A DNA stretch of 64,000 nucleotides. Origin: Erinaceus europaeus (taxonomy: Eukaryota > Chordata > Mammalia > Eulipotyphla > Erinaceidae). Both the position numbers and the translations under genes were made by a program. Location of the stretch: NCBI RefSeq assembly GCF_950295315.1, contig NC_080168.1:75495519-75559518 (forward strand), read 5' to 3'. The first letter of the stretch is position 1; each line of letters opens with the position of its first letter. The notes beneath the pieces are model-generated. The model had not been told where the DNA came from. It saw nothing but the letters and a program-made list of their open reading frames with translations, and did not search any database. Positions 42,975 through 54,777 of the stretch are shown piece by piece.

Positions 42975-43530
42975 CTTCCTACACTGTTGATGGGGGTGTA
43001 ATTAGTGCAACCCCTGTGGAAAATTATATGAGATTCCTGAATAAAAATCAAACTACCATGGGTCAGGGAGACAGCCTAATGTTTATGCAAAAAAATTTCA
43101 TGCCTGAGGCTCTAAGGTCCCAGGTTCAATCCTTGGTACCACCATAAACCAGAATTGAGAATACTCTGGTGTCTCTCTTTCTTTTTCTCTCTAATTAAAA
43201 TAATGGAAAAAACCAATCTACCTTACAACCCAACAATTCCTCTCATAGGCATCTATCCAAAGAACACCTTTTGAAAAGATATAGGCACGCGTTTCTGGCA
43301 ATGCTACGTGGACACTACCCAAATGCTCAACAACAGATGAATGATGAAAGAAGCTGATATCATGTATATATAACACAGCTGTAAGTCACAATCTTTACCC
43401 CACCCCTTTTTTTTATAACATGGAAGGAGCCAGAAGGAATCACATTCAGTCAAATTAGCCAGGAAGAGAAAGATATCAGATGATGTCACTTGTACTTAAA
43501 GTTGGCAGTATATTATCACTGTCTTTATGC
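42975..43530 (+). mobile_element. old L1 ORF2 3' end, SINE inside
   Basis: Decayed coding text: 'cactgttgatgggggtgtaa', 'caacaattcctctcataggc' (matches the AIPLLGI segment), 'aatgctcaacaacagatgaa', 'acatggaaggagccagaagg'. Interrupted by a type III SINE. Confidence 0.75.
43066..43208 (+). mobile_element. SINE type III
   Basis: 'ggagacagcctaatgtttat', 'caggttcaatccttggtacc', 'ataaaccagaattgagaata' and an A-rich tail, inside old L1. Confidence 0.8.
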
Positions 43531-44239
43531 TGTTCTATGTGTGATCAATGTTGCCAAATATCTATAGTTTAAATATCTTGTTTGAGTTTGAGCTATAGTA
43601 GAGAAATGGGGGGGGGGTGCATATCAACCACATGGATTCTGGTTTTGCTGCTGTAATACACTATCTCATTAATTAAAGACTGAGGTTTCATTACTTGATG
43701 TCGTATTTCACTGAATTATCTAAGCAGTAGCTATGTCATTACTAAGCCATATGCTATTTTTAGTTTTTCCTAAAGATCAAGATCTCACAATCATTTACAT
43801 GGAACACTGCAGAAGAGAAAAGGAAGTTTTAAACATCCTGTCTAAACTATGTATTGAAGAAATTTATTCTTCTATTTGTGTCTCTTTAAATTTATTTTTC
43901 CTGGTTTTGGTTTGTAACATTTAGGAGGATGAACTACATGATAGCTAATGTGATATAGAAGATTCATTACTTAAACTGCTAAATTTATCAGAAAAGGAAA
44001 TAAATGTATCCTTTATAAATACATTATAAATTAAGATAAATAAATAGAACATGGGTTATTTTTTGACAGGCACATAATTTAGCTTTAGTAATCATTAGAT
44101 TAGGTAATGAAAAATATTTATAATACTGAAACTATAATCAACAAGTCAGAGCTTTAGTTGAAAGCTCTTCCAATTACAAGTCCCCCCACAAGATAATTGC
44201 CCTAAATCTCTTTAATGTTTCAAAAAGTCATGATGGTTC
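43531..44239. other. no recognisable feature
   Basis: A G9 run near 43610. No repeat recognised. Confidence 0.5.
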
Positions 44240-44322
44240 TCTTTTTCAGTGCTAGAGATTGAACTCAAGGTCTCACACATGGGAAGTATACACTATGCCA
44301 CAGAGCTACATTCCTGGCCCGG
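44240..44322 (-). mobile_element. SINE head fragment
   Basis: 'tgctagagattgaactcaag' and 'ccacagagctacattcctgg' form a reversed tRNA-like head with no tail. Confidence 0.55.
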
Positions 44323-44454
44323 CCTGAACAATTTTTATGCATGTACAGTGAATTCCAAGTTCAATACAAGATGATGTAAGTTTTAGTTGAGTTGTAAGCA
44401 CCTTTGTGAAGTTTAACAAGTCACAAAGAAATTTTTACAAGCAGGATTTAACTT

Positions 44455-44713
44455 GTTTCTTTTCCTTTCTTTCTTTATTTTTTCCCTTTTGTTGCCCTTG
44501 TCTATCGTTGTTGTTGTTGTTGGATAGGTCAGAGAGAAATCGAGAGAGGAGGGTAAGGGGGGGTAGAAAGATAGATACCTGCAGACCTGCTTCACCACTT
44601 GTGAAGCGAACCCCCTGCAGGTGGGGAACCAGGGGCTCGAACTGGGATCCTGATGCTCATCTTTGCGCTTTGCGCCATGTGCACTAAACCCACTGCGCCA
44701 CTGCCTGGCTCCC
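44455..44713 (-). mobile_element. SINE type I
   Basis: Reverse copy with 'ggataggtcagagagaaatc', 'ggggctcgaactgggatcct' and head complement. Perfect TSD caggatttaactt at 44442-44454 and 44714-44726. Confidence 0.93.
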
Positions 44714-44857
44714 CAGGATTTAACTTTTTTTAGTCAAAATGTTTTACTGACATTGACCCTCATATAGTGTTCTCTATGCACCTGAGTGCTTTTAAAAAAT
44801 AATAATGAATTTTAAGTGAGTTGTATGTTTATTTGTACAATTGAGAAGAAGATATTA

Positions 44858-44984
44858 GAGGGCAGGGGTAGATAACATAATGGTTATGCAAAGAGACTCT
44901 CATGCTTGAGACTCCTAAATTCCAGGTTCAATTCCCTGCCCCACCATAATCCAGAGCTAAGCAGTGCTCTGGTAAAAAACAAAA

Positions 44985-44986
<2 letters not shown>
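44858..44986 (+). mobile_element. SINE type III
   Basis: 'gtagataacataatggttat', 'caggttcaattccctgcccc' and 'atccagagctaagcagtgct'. The tail is continuous with the (TA)n run. Confidence 0.82.

Positions 44987-44988
<2 letters not shown>

Positions 44989-45040
<52 letters not shown>
44989..45040. repeat. (TA)n microsatellite
   Basis: About 26 TA units directly after the SINE tail. Likely grown from it. Confidence 0.95.
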
Positions 45041-45044
<4 letters not shown>

Positions 45045-45461
45045 GAGAGAGATTTCTCATGTCCCCCCACCCCCATACATGTATAACCTCTCTCCCATGA
45101 GATTAATATTACTCACCAGAATGGTAATTAAAAATAAAAATCAAGAATGACCCTAGAGTGATAACAGCATTATCACAAAAAGTTCATTGTTTCCTTTAGG
45201 ATTCAATCTTGGTACTGTCCATTTTATAGATTTCAGCAAATGTAAGATTACATATAACTTTTTTTGTCTATGTAAAAATAATAGTTTATTTGTAAAAAGA
45301 GATTAGAATCAATAAACTAGTAAGGTTACAAGATTATAGGGTAATATATAAAACAAGTTGTATTTTATATTAGTAATAAATTGTTGCTTTTCTGCCTCTC
45401 ACAAACATACTGCAGTCTATTCCAGGCACTATTTTTATCCTTATTTCCACAATTGGTTTCT
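45041..45461. other. no recognisable feature
   Basis: Nothing identified. Confidence 0.5.
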
Positions 45462-45823
45462 TTTTTAAAAAATTATTTATTTTTGCCTCCAGGGTTATTG
45501 CTGGGGCTCGGTGCTTACACTACAAATCCACTGCTCCTAGAGGCTATTTTCTCCCTTTTGTTGCCCTTGTTGTTTATTATTGTTATTATTATTGTTGTTA
45601 TTGTTGTCGTTGTTGTTGGGTAGGACAGAGAGAAATCGAGAGAGGAGGGGAAGACAGAGAGGGCAAGAGAAAGATAGACACCTGCAATCCTGCTTCACTG
45701 CTTATGAAGAGACCTCCTGCAGGTGGGAAGAGGGTGAGGGAGGGTTCGGACCAGGATCCTCTGGCTGGTCCTAGTGCTTTGCGCCATGTGCACTAAATCC
45801 TCTGTGCTACTGCCTGGCGCCCA
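45462..45823 (-). mobile_element. SINE type I with extended 3' module
   Basis: 'gcctccagggttattgctgg', 'ctacaaatccactgctccta', GTTATT repeats, 'aatcctgcttcactgcttat' and head complement 'tgtgctactgcctggcgccc'. Confidence 0.9.
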
Positions 45824-45889
45824 ATGGGTTTTCTCCTTTTAAAGTGGTCAATACTGTCCTTGTCTCACAGTTTACTCTTTAAACTAAAT

Positions 45890-46580
45890 GAAATTTGACC
45901 TTTGTCCTCAGTTCTTCAAATCTGTTCTTCTCACTAAGGTTATTAGTGAACTGTTAACTACCAAACCAAAGGATAGTTACTTTTTTCTTATATAAAATTT
46001 TCCCAGCACCTGACACTCTGAGTCATATCCTTCTGAGACTCTCATATTAGATTTCAGACAAAACCCTCCTCTTAATCTCCTCTTCTGTCTACATAGTTCA
46101 GTCTTTTTATAGACTCCCTTTCCTAAATTTCACCAAAATAGTTATTCTTTCTTCCATTTAAAAAAATCTTTAGGGCAGGCCGGGTGGTGGCACACTCGGT
46201 TAAATGCACATATGGCCATATGCAAGGACCTGGGTTTGAGTCTGAGCTCCCCACCTGCAGAGAGAAAGCTTCACTCACAAGTAGTGAAGTCGGTCTGTAG
46301 GTGTCTGTCTCTCTCTATATATCCCCACCCCTCTCAATTTCTGTCTGTCTTGTCAAATAAATAAAAATAAATTTAAAAATAAATAAATAAGTCTCCAGCA
46401 CTCATCACACACTTCAATATCCTTCCTTTCTTCTACTATGACTTCTCAGTTCTAGACCTATATTTTGACTCTATCTCTTGGCATTTCTGTTTTAATCACA
46501 CATATTCCTCAAACCCTACTTTCTGAAACATCTACTTTGCTTTCTCCGCCTTTGTCAGTGATATTGTTCCGCATGTTTTG
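45890..46580 (+). mobile_element. L2 ORF2 remnant, SINE inside
   Basis: 'ctaaggttattagtgaactg', 'gcacctgacactctgagtca', 'cttctgagactctcatatta', 'gacttctcagttctagacct' and 'attcctcaaaccctactttc' follow the order of the C/T-rich L2 coding region. Strongly decayed. Confidence 0.5.
46174..46392 (+). mobile_element. SINE type II
   Basis: 'gccgggtggtggcacactcg', 'cctgggtttgagtctgagct', 'gtagtgaagtcggtctgtag' and an AATAAATAAAAATAAATTTA tail. Confidence 0.88.
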
Positions 46581-46791
46581 CACTAGATATCTACAATTCA
46601 TTGTAAAATTTATTATTCTGGCAGTTTTTGTAGCCACCATTAGTCATTGTCAATTTTACTTTCTCTTCTTCCATTTGTTCATATGTGGCATTGCTGCTGT
46701 CTTTTGCTTTGGAGCTTCTTTCAAGCATACTCTTACTGGTTGCTCTGGATGGTTCTTCTCCAACCCATTCTCTACAATAGTTTCTTAGGTG

Positions 46792-46798
<7 letters not shown>

Positions 46799-46844
<46 letters not shown>
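46799..46844. repeat. (AC)n microsatellite
   Basis: About 23 AC units. Confidence 0.95.
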
Positions 46845-46846
<2 letters not shown>

Positions 46847-47547
46847 GACGGTGTCATTCTCCTACTTAAAACTCTAGTTATTTTCTAGCTGTATAGCATT
46901 TCCTTAAGATTTTTTGACATATAACTTGACGCAACATTAAAATACTAGAGTATTTTCATTGTAGAAAAAAATGTATCTTTTAAGTAAATGATCTAAAAGT
47001 CCTGTTAAAATCCTAACACCACCATACAACCCCAGCTTTACATCATCATCTATTGTCACCACAGTTTTTGCCTGTTACAGAATCAATTTACACTCAAGCA
47101 CTTATAGCCATATCAGATTGACTTAATTCACTTAGTAACAGGCATTAAATTTCTCACATATTTTTATGGCTTAATAGCTTGCTTCTTTTTAACACTAATA
47201 ATATTTTATTGTCTAAAAGTAACACAGTTTCTTTTACCTACTTCCCTACTAAAGGACATTATTGACTATCTCCAAATTTAAGCATTTTCATTAGAGTCTA
47301 GAAGCAGACATTTTATAATTTAAATTATCTTGAATTTTCTAAATGTATTTTATACCACAGATTATATCATGTTTTGGTGAATGCTCCATGCAAAGTTGAG
47401 AAAGTAGATATGATATCCAGTTGACTAGTCCACTTTTAGATAATACTATAGCATCCCAAAGGTAATGTGACTACTTTATGGTAACAAAATCTTCCCAATT
47501 TTCCTTCTCATTTCTTCTGTAGCTACTAATATGGAAGCATATTGGTT
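46845..47547. other. no recognisable feature
   Basis: AT-rich DNA. Possibly decayed L1 at 46980-47330, but not secure. Confidence 0.45.
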
Positions 47548-47700
47548 GGTCAGGGAGCTAGATAAATGCTAACATCCAGGACTTGCATGTCTGAGGCCCC
47601 AGAAGACCCAGGTTTAATCTCTAGCACCAGAATAAGTCAGAATCGATAAGAACTCAGCTCTTTCTTCCCCTCCTTCTCTCATATAAATTAATCTTAAAAA
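47548..47700 (+). mobile_element. SINE type III
   Basis: 'cagggagctagataaatgct', 'caggtttaatctctagcacc', 'taagtcagaatcgataagaa' and an A/T tail. Confidence 0.65.
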
Positions 47701-47879
47701 TAAGCATAAACTATTTATGTGAGCATAGACAATCAAATACACTGAGTCTATTATTAACAAACAACTTAAAATTAAAATTAAAATGTATTTTACCTTTGCT
47801 TGTTCCATCTTTGATGCTATTCCTTATTGTAAGTAGATCTAGGTTTCTTATATTCACTATTTTCCTTACATCTGAAGAA

Positions 47880-48715
47880 GTTCTTTTAACATTTCTCACA
47901 AAGCTGGAATACTTGTCAAAATATACCTCTGTTTGAGAAAAGCTTTATTTTACTTTATTTTTGAAGGATTATTGTATACATTATGAATTCCAGGTTGCTT
48001 TACTTCTTAACACTATAAATACTTCACTTCACTCTCTCCTTGCATGGCTTCTGAGAATAAGTAGTTCTTGTCTAGAGATAAATTTCAGGATACTATTAAG
48101 CCCCTTCTAGGACAAGTCTTCCTTGCAGTTTTTAATTCAAGAGTTCTCACCACTGAAGTTCTAGCAGTTCATTAAAGTTCTGGTTTTTTTTCTTTTTTTC
48201 TTTTTGCCTCCAGGGTTATTGCTGGGGCTTGGTGCCTGCACTACGAATCCACTGCTCCTAGAAGCCATTTTTCCCATTTTTATTCCCCTTGTTGTAGTTA
48301 TTATTGTTATTGCTGTTGTTGTTGGATAGGACAGAGAGAAATCGAGAAAGGAGGAGAAGACAGAGAGGAGGAGAGAAAGACAGACACCTGCAGACCTGCT
48401 TCACTGCTTGTGAAACGACTCTCCTGCAGGTAGGGAGCTGGGGGCTCGAACTGGGATCCTTACTCCGGCCCTTGCATTTGTACCATGTGGGCTTAACCTG
48501 CTGCACTACCGCCTAGCCTCCAGAGTTCAAGTTTTATTATCCTAGCCCTCTTTCCCAGTGTGGTTTCTCTCATGAGTCTTTGCCCTGGTCAGTGGTGAGA
48601 CCCTGGATTTGTTTCTCTGTCTCTCAAATTTGGGGATCAGTCATTTGCTCTTTGTGCTCATCCTTCTTGGAGATCTAAGAAGAACCATTAGTGTTTCAGA
48701 CTATTCAATTTTTAC
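47880..48715 (-). mobile_element. old L1 ORF1 region, SINE inside
   Basis: Antisense of the L1 ORF1 C-terminal domain: 'tttttgaaggattattgtat', 'atgaattccaggttgcttta', then beyond the SINE 'gtgctcatccttcttggaga'. The sense counterpart of the same region appears at 62350-62830. Confidence 0.5.
48183..48523 (-). mobile_element. SINE type I with extended 3' module
   Basis: 'gcctccagggttattgctgg', 'ctacgaatccactgctccta', 'gacctgcttcactgcttgtg', 'ggggctcgaactgggatcct' and head complement 'tgcactaccgcctagcctcc'. Confidence 0.92.
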
Positions 48716-49842
48716 TTGTTAATTTACAAGTTCCCTACATGTGGAACCTGGCTTTGATACTGTTATCCATGAAATTTCTCTATTCGGTTAAAGTTTATCA
48801 TGGCTCATAATCTACTAAAAGTGCTGATTAAATACAGAAATAAAATATTATTTATAATAAAGTGGAGACATACTAAAATATTTCCTGCAGTGTTATGAAT
48901 GAACTTAAAAGAATCAAACATTGAATTTCAGTTCTGCTTTTGACAATCAGCTGTGTAATGAGATGTTCTTCAAGTTACATAACCTCTGTGTCAGGTTTCG
49001 CCATACACAATAGACATATCAATATATAACTTAAACCATTATTTGGACAATATACAAAACAATACATATAAATTGCCAAATAAGATACAATATAGTTGTA
49101 TAGTATGTTCCTGTTATTAATGTTATTTCAAAGTTGTAATACTTTGGAAGCTAGCATGATTAAATCAATTTTCTGGGAAAGTATGATCTATTAGGTAACA
49201 CATATTACTTATACTGACCTTGACCATATCCAAGATGGCTGACTGGACTGGATATAGTGTATATTTCTAGATGACATCCTTGGTTAACATATGACTTAAC
49301 ACTCAGCATCAAATTTTCTTCTATTGGTCAATTATAACTTGCTCATGGATTGCACATGTAATTATTAAGACTATGATATATTAACATTGGATCTCTTTTC
49401 TTCACATCCTTGCACTAGTTACCTTCATCTTGGTCATTTAAGCAGAGATGATCAAGACAGACTTTTCTGTGATATGAAAAGTGATTTATCAGCTTCTGAG
49501 TTCACATGAGGTTTTTGAGAAAGTCTACAAAGGAAATAATGTTCTTGAAATAACAGATATCCTTTGTTGATTTTGATAGAGAAAAAATTGCTATTCCTCA
49601 AGACATTAAGAACCTTGAAAGGTTTGTTTTATATCAGAAATCAGTATGAGGAAGAACAAATGATGAAATAACAGGCCCCAAGGAATTTAAAAGTTGTCCA
49701 GCTTACAGAGAAAATTAAATTAGAATAGAAGTTCTGCAACTGAAAAAAAAAAACTGACAAAATAGTCTAGATAAAAAACCAACAGCTACAGGTATAGCAT
49801 GGGAAAAATAAAATGATGCTAATGTATAAGAGAAATGATTTA
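48716..49842. other. mostly unrecognised; MIR remnant at 48925-49020
   Basis: A plus-strand MIR core is visible as 'gacaatcagctgtgtaatga' and 'agttacataacctctgtgtc'. 'ccaagatggctgactggact' near 49228 resembles the start of the L1 5'UTR, but nothing around it supports this. The rest is unrecognised. Confidence 0.5.
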
Positions 49843-50445
49843 TTTTTACTATCAGAATTACTGCTGGAGTTTGATACCAGTGCCTGCATGATGAATCCAC
49901 CACTCCCAGCCATTTTTCCTTCCCTCCCTCCTTTCTTCCTTTTTTCATGATTTGATAGAACAGAGAAATTGAGAGAGAAGTGGAAGATAAAGAGGGATGT
50001 AAACAGATACTGAGGCTGGACAGTGGCACACCAGGCTAAAAGCAAATAGTACCAAGTGCAAGGACCCTAGTTCCAGCTCTGGTTCCCTACCTGCAGTGGT
50101 GTCACTTCACAAACATTGAAGAAGGTCTGCAAGTGTCTTTCTCTCCTCCACTCTATATCCCTCCACTTCTCAATTTTTCTCTGTCCTATCCAATAAAATG
50201 GAAAAAAAGGCCTCCAGGAGGAATGGGTTCGTAGTGCAGGCACTGAGCCCCAACAATAACCCTGTGAGCAAATAAACAAACAAATTAATAAGGAAGGAAG
50301 GAAGGAATGGAGGAAGGAAGAAAGAAACAGATATCTACAGCACTCATTGTGAAGCTTCCTTCCTTCAGGTGGGGACTGAGGGTTTGAACTTGACCCTTGC
50401 ACATGATAACATGTGCCTTCTTATGGGTGTACCACTTTCAGGTTC
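49843..50445 (-). mobile_element. SINE (type II), split by another SINE
   Basis: The outer reverse SINE runs 49843-50011 ('tgatagaacagagaaattga') and 50327-50445 ('cattgtgaagcttccttcct', 'ggtttgaacttgacccttgc'). The interior is a forward SINE flanked by aaacagatac / aaacagatat. Confidence 0.78.
50012..50326 (+). mobile_element. SINE type I with extended module, nested
   Basis: 'gctggacagtggcacaccag', 'gaagaaggtctgcaagtgtc', 'ctccaggaggaatgggttcg', 'gagccccaacaataaccctg', then a GGAA-rich tail. Confidence 0.85.
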
Positions 50446-50871
50446 CAAATGAATTATTTTTGCAGAGGTCAATAAGGTCAGAGAATAGTACTTGGACCAG
50501 ATCCCTTCCTCTGATGGCAGAACATCTAAGTCCCTCAGGAGTTTTCTAGGAAGAAAAGGAATTGGAGGAAAAGAGAAATTTTGAACCAAAAGAAAGTTTT
50601 AAAACAAACTAAAAGTATATGTGGAAAAATCTGCTAAGCAGAAAAGTGCTTCTTTCAACTAGGATCAGCTATAAAGAAAGTAGACACTATTTTCTAACTT
50701 TGATGTTTGTGAGCATGTTGAAATATCACATATACTTAATTATAGGCTCAAAATTTGAGAATAACTCAATTTTTAATTCTTGTTTAATCTAAAAGTTCCC
50801 ATTAGGTAAAAATGTTTAAATAAGGGGATGTGTGTGTACACATGTTTTTAAGGTTTTACTTACGCCATATG
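50446..50871. other. no recognisable feature
   Basis: Nothing identified. Confidence 0.5.
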
Positions 50872-51001
50872 AAACAGAACAGTTTCAGATGAGATTGAGG
50901 ATTCTGATATTTAAGGCACTAGATAGACATCAAACCACAAGCCTCAAGCATGCAAGTTCCTCGATCTACTAGTTGAGCTATTATTAATCTCCTAGCCACT
51001 G
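50872..51001 (-). mobile_element. SINE type III, old
   Basis: 'aagcctcaagcatgcaagtt' and 'gagctattattaatctccta' suggest a reversed type III head. Diverged. Confidence 0.5.
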
Positions 51002-51002
51002 A

Positions 51003-51116
51003 AATGTTTATTTTTTAAATTACTTTATTGAGGAAATGTTGATTTATATGATTATTGTCACAGAGGTACAGTTCTACATTTCCCCAAGATAAATAGGTGC
51101 TTTTCAAGATGAAAAA
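51003..51116 (-). mobile_element. old LINE 3' end (family C)
   Basis: 'tactttattgaggaaatgtt', 'attgtcacagaggtacagtt', 'ctacatttccccaagataaa'. Partner of 42805-42965. Confidence 0.5.
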
Positions 51117-51369
51117 AAAAATTAAGGAAGAGAAAATGATGTCTATCAAATAATCTGTCAGTTGTCACAGAATTTAAAATAGGTGCCTGTATTATTATCA
51201 TGGAGATCTTAGAAAGCTATAATAAATTACTTTTTCAAATGAGAAAGTTATCTTAAGCAGATTAAACTTATTTTTATCTTTAACTTAATTTAAAAATATA
51301 CTTTCAAAAATATAGCTCAAGGTGTTATTGTGTACACATATTTTGAAACCTATTATAAACTTTAGGAGT

Positions 51370-51622
51370 TTCAGAAATACAGGGTGAATCATCAGCTGAC
51401 TACAGTCTGTGGCAGCAGATTCAGTGACTCAGATGGGGGAAGAAAGGAGCACTTAGTTGAGATTGAGGACTGAAGTTACTATGGTGGAATATGATGATGG
51501 TCTGGTGGAGGAGGAAAGGTACTGAAATATATCTTAGGAAAATGTGAACAAATATGCCCTTGACAACAAAAATTCTGTAAATCAGCAATTTCCCAATAAA
51601 TGATATTGGAGTTGAAAAAAAT
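51370..51622 (+). mobile_element. old LINE 3' end (family C)
   Basis: 'tatatcttaggaaaatgtga', 'cccttgacaacaaaaattct' and 'cagcaatttcccaataaatg'. Forward copy of the family, with more upstream sequence. Confidence 0.5.
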
Positions 51623-51705
51623 AGTTCAGAAAACTAACGTGTTTCTTTTATAATACGTATATAAAAACGACAAAATGTGGATTATAAGAACTTTTTAAAT
51701 ATGCA

Positions 51706-51910
51706 AATTAGGAGGGCAGGTGGTGGTGCACCCAGTTGAGCACAGGTTAGTAGGCTCAAGGATCCAGGTTGAAATCCCTGCTCACCATCTGTAAGGGAAA
51801 AACTTCACAAGCAGTGAAGCAATGCTACAAGTATCTCTCTCTCTCCCTCTCTACCTCTCCCTTTTAATTTCTCTGACTCTGTCCAATAAATAAAAATATT
51901 TTAAAATATG
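51706..51910 (+). mobile_element. SINE type II
   Basis: 'ggcaggtggtggtgcaccca', 'cacaagcagtgaagcaatgc', 'actctgtccaataaataaaa' tail. A few substitutions in the B box. Confidence 0.85.
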
Positions 51911-52288
51911 TAAATTATAGTGTTTTATACAATAAACATTTACTTCAGTCTTATCAATTGAACTCAGTGGGGTCTTTCTACAGTGTGTAAGTTTCTTTTT
52001 ATTCAAATTTGCACTTCTGTGTTATGGACAGAACTGACTATGTGGCAGTGTAAGCCAATTGAGCTTTTAGTCAAAACAAATCATGATACTTCAGATTAAG
52101 ACCACTGTTGCTAGACATAACCAGATTATTCATACTAGGTTTTATCTGATATACCTGGAGTCTCCAGCACATAGAAATACATGGTAGAAATTAGACTTGA
52201 GATACCTTTCTGATGCTGTTACTTTGAATCATTAAATCCTAAAAAAGGAATATGTAAAAACCATGTCTTTAATAACTAATATTTTGCT
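51911..52288. other. no recognisable feature
   Basis: Nothing identified. Confidence 0.5.
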
Positions 52289-52305
52289 TATGCCCCTAAA
52301 TTTTT

Positions 52306-53170
52306 TTTTTTAATTTTTTATTTAAGAAAGGATTAGTGAACAAAAGCATAAGGTAGGAGGGGTACAACTCCACACAATTCCCAACACCCAATCCCCATAA
52401 CCCACCCCCTCCCATGGTAGCTTTCCCATTCTCTATCCCTCTGGGAGCATGGACCCAGGGTCGTTGAGGGTTGCAGAAGGTAGAAGGTCTGGCTTCTGTA
52501 ATTGCTTCCCCGCTGAACAAGGGCGTTGACTGGTCGGTCCATACCCCCAGTCTGCCTCTCTCTTTCCCTAGTAGGGTGTGACTCTGGGGAAGCTGAGCTC
52601 CAGGACACATTGGTGGGGTCTTCAATCCAGGGAAGCCTAGCCAGCATCCTGGTGGCATCTGGAACCTGGTGATTGAAAAGAGAGTTAACATATGAAGCCA
52701 AACAATTTGTTGAGCAATCATGGATCCCAAGCTTGGAATAGTGGAGAGGAAGTGTTAGGGAGGTACTCACTGCAAACTCTAGTGTAGTCCTGCTTTCAGG
52801 TATATATTTTATAGTTTATGGATATGTGTGCACATAAGCTCTCTCTCACAGAAACTGGTGTATATCTAGGTTATGGGACTTTGTTAGAAAGTGAACTACC
52901 TGAGATGAAATTAGAGTGTACTATTAAAGGAAAGGTCTCACCCGAGTAATGAAGCTGAAGGGTTGTCATTCCACACGTGAAGTCTCTGGATACATTCTGA
53001 GTTAAAGCATGTTGAGGTAGCAATCGTTGCTTTGGTTAGGTTGTAATCGGCAGATGCAATGTTATTTGGTTTGGATTGGGAGATGCATACGGGAAAGTGG
53101 GCCCTATCCAAGGGTTCCAGGACTGGGGGAAGTAGGGGCTCTATAGTGAAGATGTGAGGTTCCTGCTGTC
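52306..53170 (-). mobile_element. 5'-truncated L1 3'UTR (type A, copy 5)
   Basis: Reverse copy truncated at nearly the same point as copy 1. Perfect 17-bp TSD tatgcccctaaattttt at 52289-52305 and 53171-53187, which makes it one of the youngest-looking insertions here. Overlapping frames of about 145 codons remain open (52333-52770; 52296-52730). Confidence 0.93.
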
Positions 53171-53324
53171 TATGCCCCTAAATTTTTAACAAAGGTACCC
53201 ATGTGAAGAAGCACTTTTATCTCAAAATGGATATGTTAATTTTTAATTTAGTGCCCTGGGCATTACATTTACATTCCAATGAAAAATGATACGTTAGTCT
53301 ATACTGGTAAATTCGCTTATTTTA

Positions 53325-53537
53325 TTATTTTAATTATCTTTATTTATTTATTGGATAGAGACAGTCAGAAATCGAGAGGGAATGGGGACTTAAGAGAGGG
53401 TAAAAGACAGAGAGACACCTGCAACACTGCTTCACCACTTGTGAAGCTTTCCCCCTGCAGGTGGGGACTGGGTGCTTGAACCTAGGTCCTTGTGCATTGT
53501 AACATGCGCTCAACCAATTGCGCCACCACCTGGCCCT
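53325..53537 (-). mobile_element. SINE type II
   Basis: 'ggatagagacagtcagaaat', 'gcttcaccacttgtgaagct' and head complement 'gcgccaccacctggccctg'. The 18-bp TSD gtaaattcgcttatttta (53307-53324) recurs at 53538-53555 with one change. Confidence 0.93.
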
Positions 53538-53638
53538 GTAAATTCACTTATTTTAAGAGCATGTATATTGGACTTTCATGATGTTGTAACTAGTTATAAA
53601 ATAGCAATAAGAAATTTGCAGACAGAAAAGTGAGTGAA

Positions 53639-53849
53639 GGGGGTCGGGCGGTGGCGGACTGGGTTAAGCGCATGTGGCGCAAAGCACAAGGACCGGCGTA
53701 AGGATCCCGGTTTGCCCTGGCTCCCCACCTGCAGGGCAGTCGCTTCACAGGCGGTGAAGCAGGTCTGCAGATGTCTATCTTTCTCTCCCCCTCTGTCTTC
53801 CCCTCTTCTCTCCATTTCTCTCTGTCCTATCCATAAAAAAAAGAAAGAA
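53639..53849 (+). mobile_element. SINE type I, very young-looking
   Basis: Perfect 15-bp TSD agaaaagtgagtgaa at 53624-53638 and 53850-53864. Head 'tcgggcggtggcggactggg'. The tail is short, with GAAA repeats in place of CAA repeats. The B box has lost its GGTTCGA core (reads ggtttgccctgg). Confidence 0.94.
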
Positions 53850-53864
53850 AGAAAAGTGAGTGAA

Positions 53865-54401
53865 AATGTTCTGCTTTTTCTAAATAGTCTTATCTAGTAG
53901 CATAGAAAGAATACTTGCTACCTTCTGGATAAAATAGAATAGTGAATAGAATATTTGAAGCAATAAGCATACAAAAACGTTGTGAATGTTAATATCATGG
54001 GCTACTGTGAAGATGGTGGTAAAAAAAAGAACTAATAAAAAGTTCAACAATTTAAATCATTGTAAATGCAACTGTTTTTCCTTCTAAATTTTGCTTCATA
54101 CCTTAGTGAAGGCAATATATTTATAATCAGGCAATCATGAGGACAGTATATCTTAACCAGAATATACATACAAAGTCTTCCACTATCCTTTTATAAGTAT
54201 CCCCACTATTTATCTACTGTAGTCCATTGAAGAGTTGGATAAGGAACTTTAACAAAAGACTAGTTCAAAAAAAGAGACAATATATGTCATTATAAAACAC
54301 CTTGGATAGCTATGCTAGTTATTAAGAATTCAAATGATTTTCTTAACATTCTGTCCCAACGTTTTGATGACAGTCTGTGTTCTACATTGCCTTTGGTCAT
54401 C
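53865..54401 (-). other. probable 3'UTR and downstream flank of CCDC122
   Basis: Follows the stop codon of the exon at 54402-54551 on the minus strand. I see no canonical AATAAA on the minus strand here, only variant TATAAA candidates near 54118 and 54190. The end of the transcript is therefore not determined. Confidence 0.35.
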
Positions 54402-54551
<150 letters not shown>

Positions 54552-54566
54552 CTATTAAAGAGGAGT
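54552..54566 (-). promoter_or_regulatory. CCDC122: splice acceptor of CCDC122 last exon
   Basis: Minus-strand pyrimidine-rich tract ending in AG immediately before the open exon. Confidence 0.65.
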
Positions 54567-54724
54567 ACACATCAGTTGGGCATGAAAAGAATTAAATAGT
54601 AAACAGCCATGATAGATATTTTGACTACTCTAAAGAAGTAAGGACTTCATCAGAAATTATTCACTATAAATACTAATGGTAATAAAAACAAACATAATTA
54701 TGTCTTTTCAATTCAATCCTCCCC

Positions 54725-54726
<2 letters not shown>

Positions 54727-54775
<49 letters not shown>
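54727..54775. repeat. (AC)n microsatellite
   Basis: About 24 AC units in the presumed last CCDC122 intron. Confidence 0.95.

Positions 54776-54777
<2 letters not shown>

Noticed and set aside
49215..49260. CCAAGATGGCTGACTGG as another L1 5' end
   Set aside because: Only about 17 bases agree with the start of the 37127 L1 and following sequence does not match.
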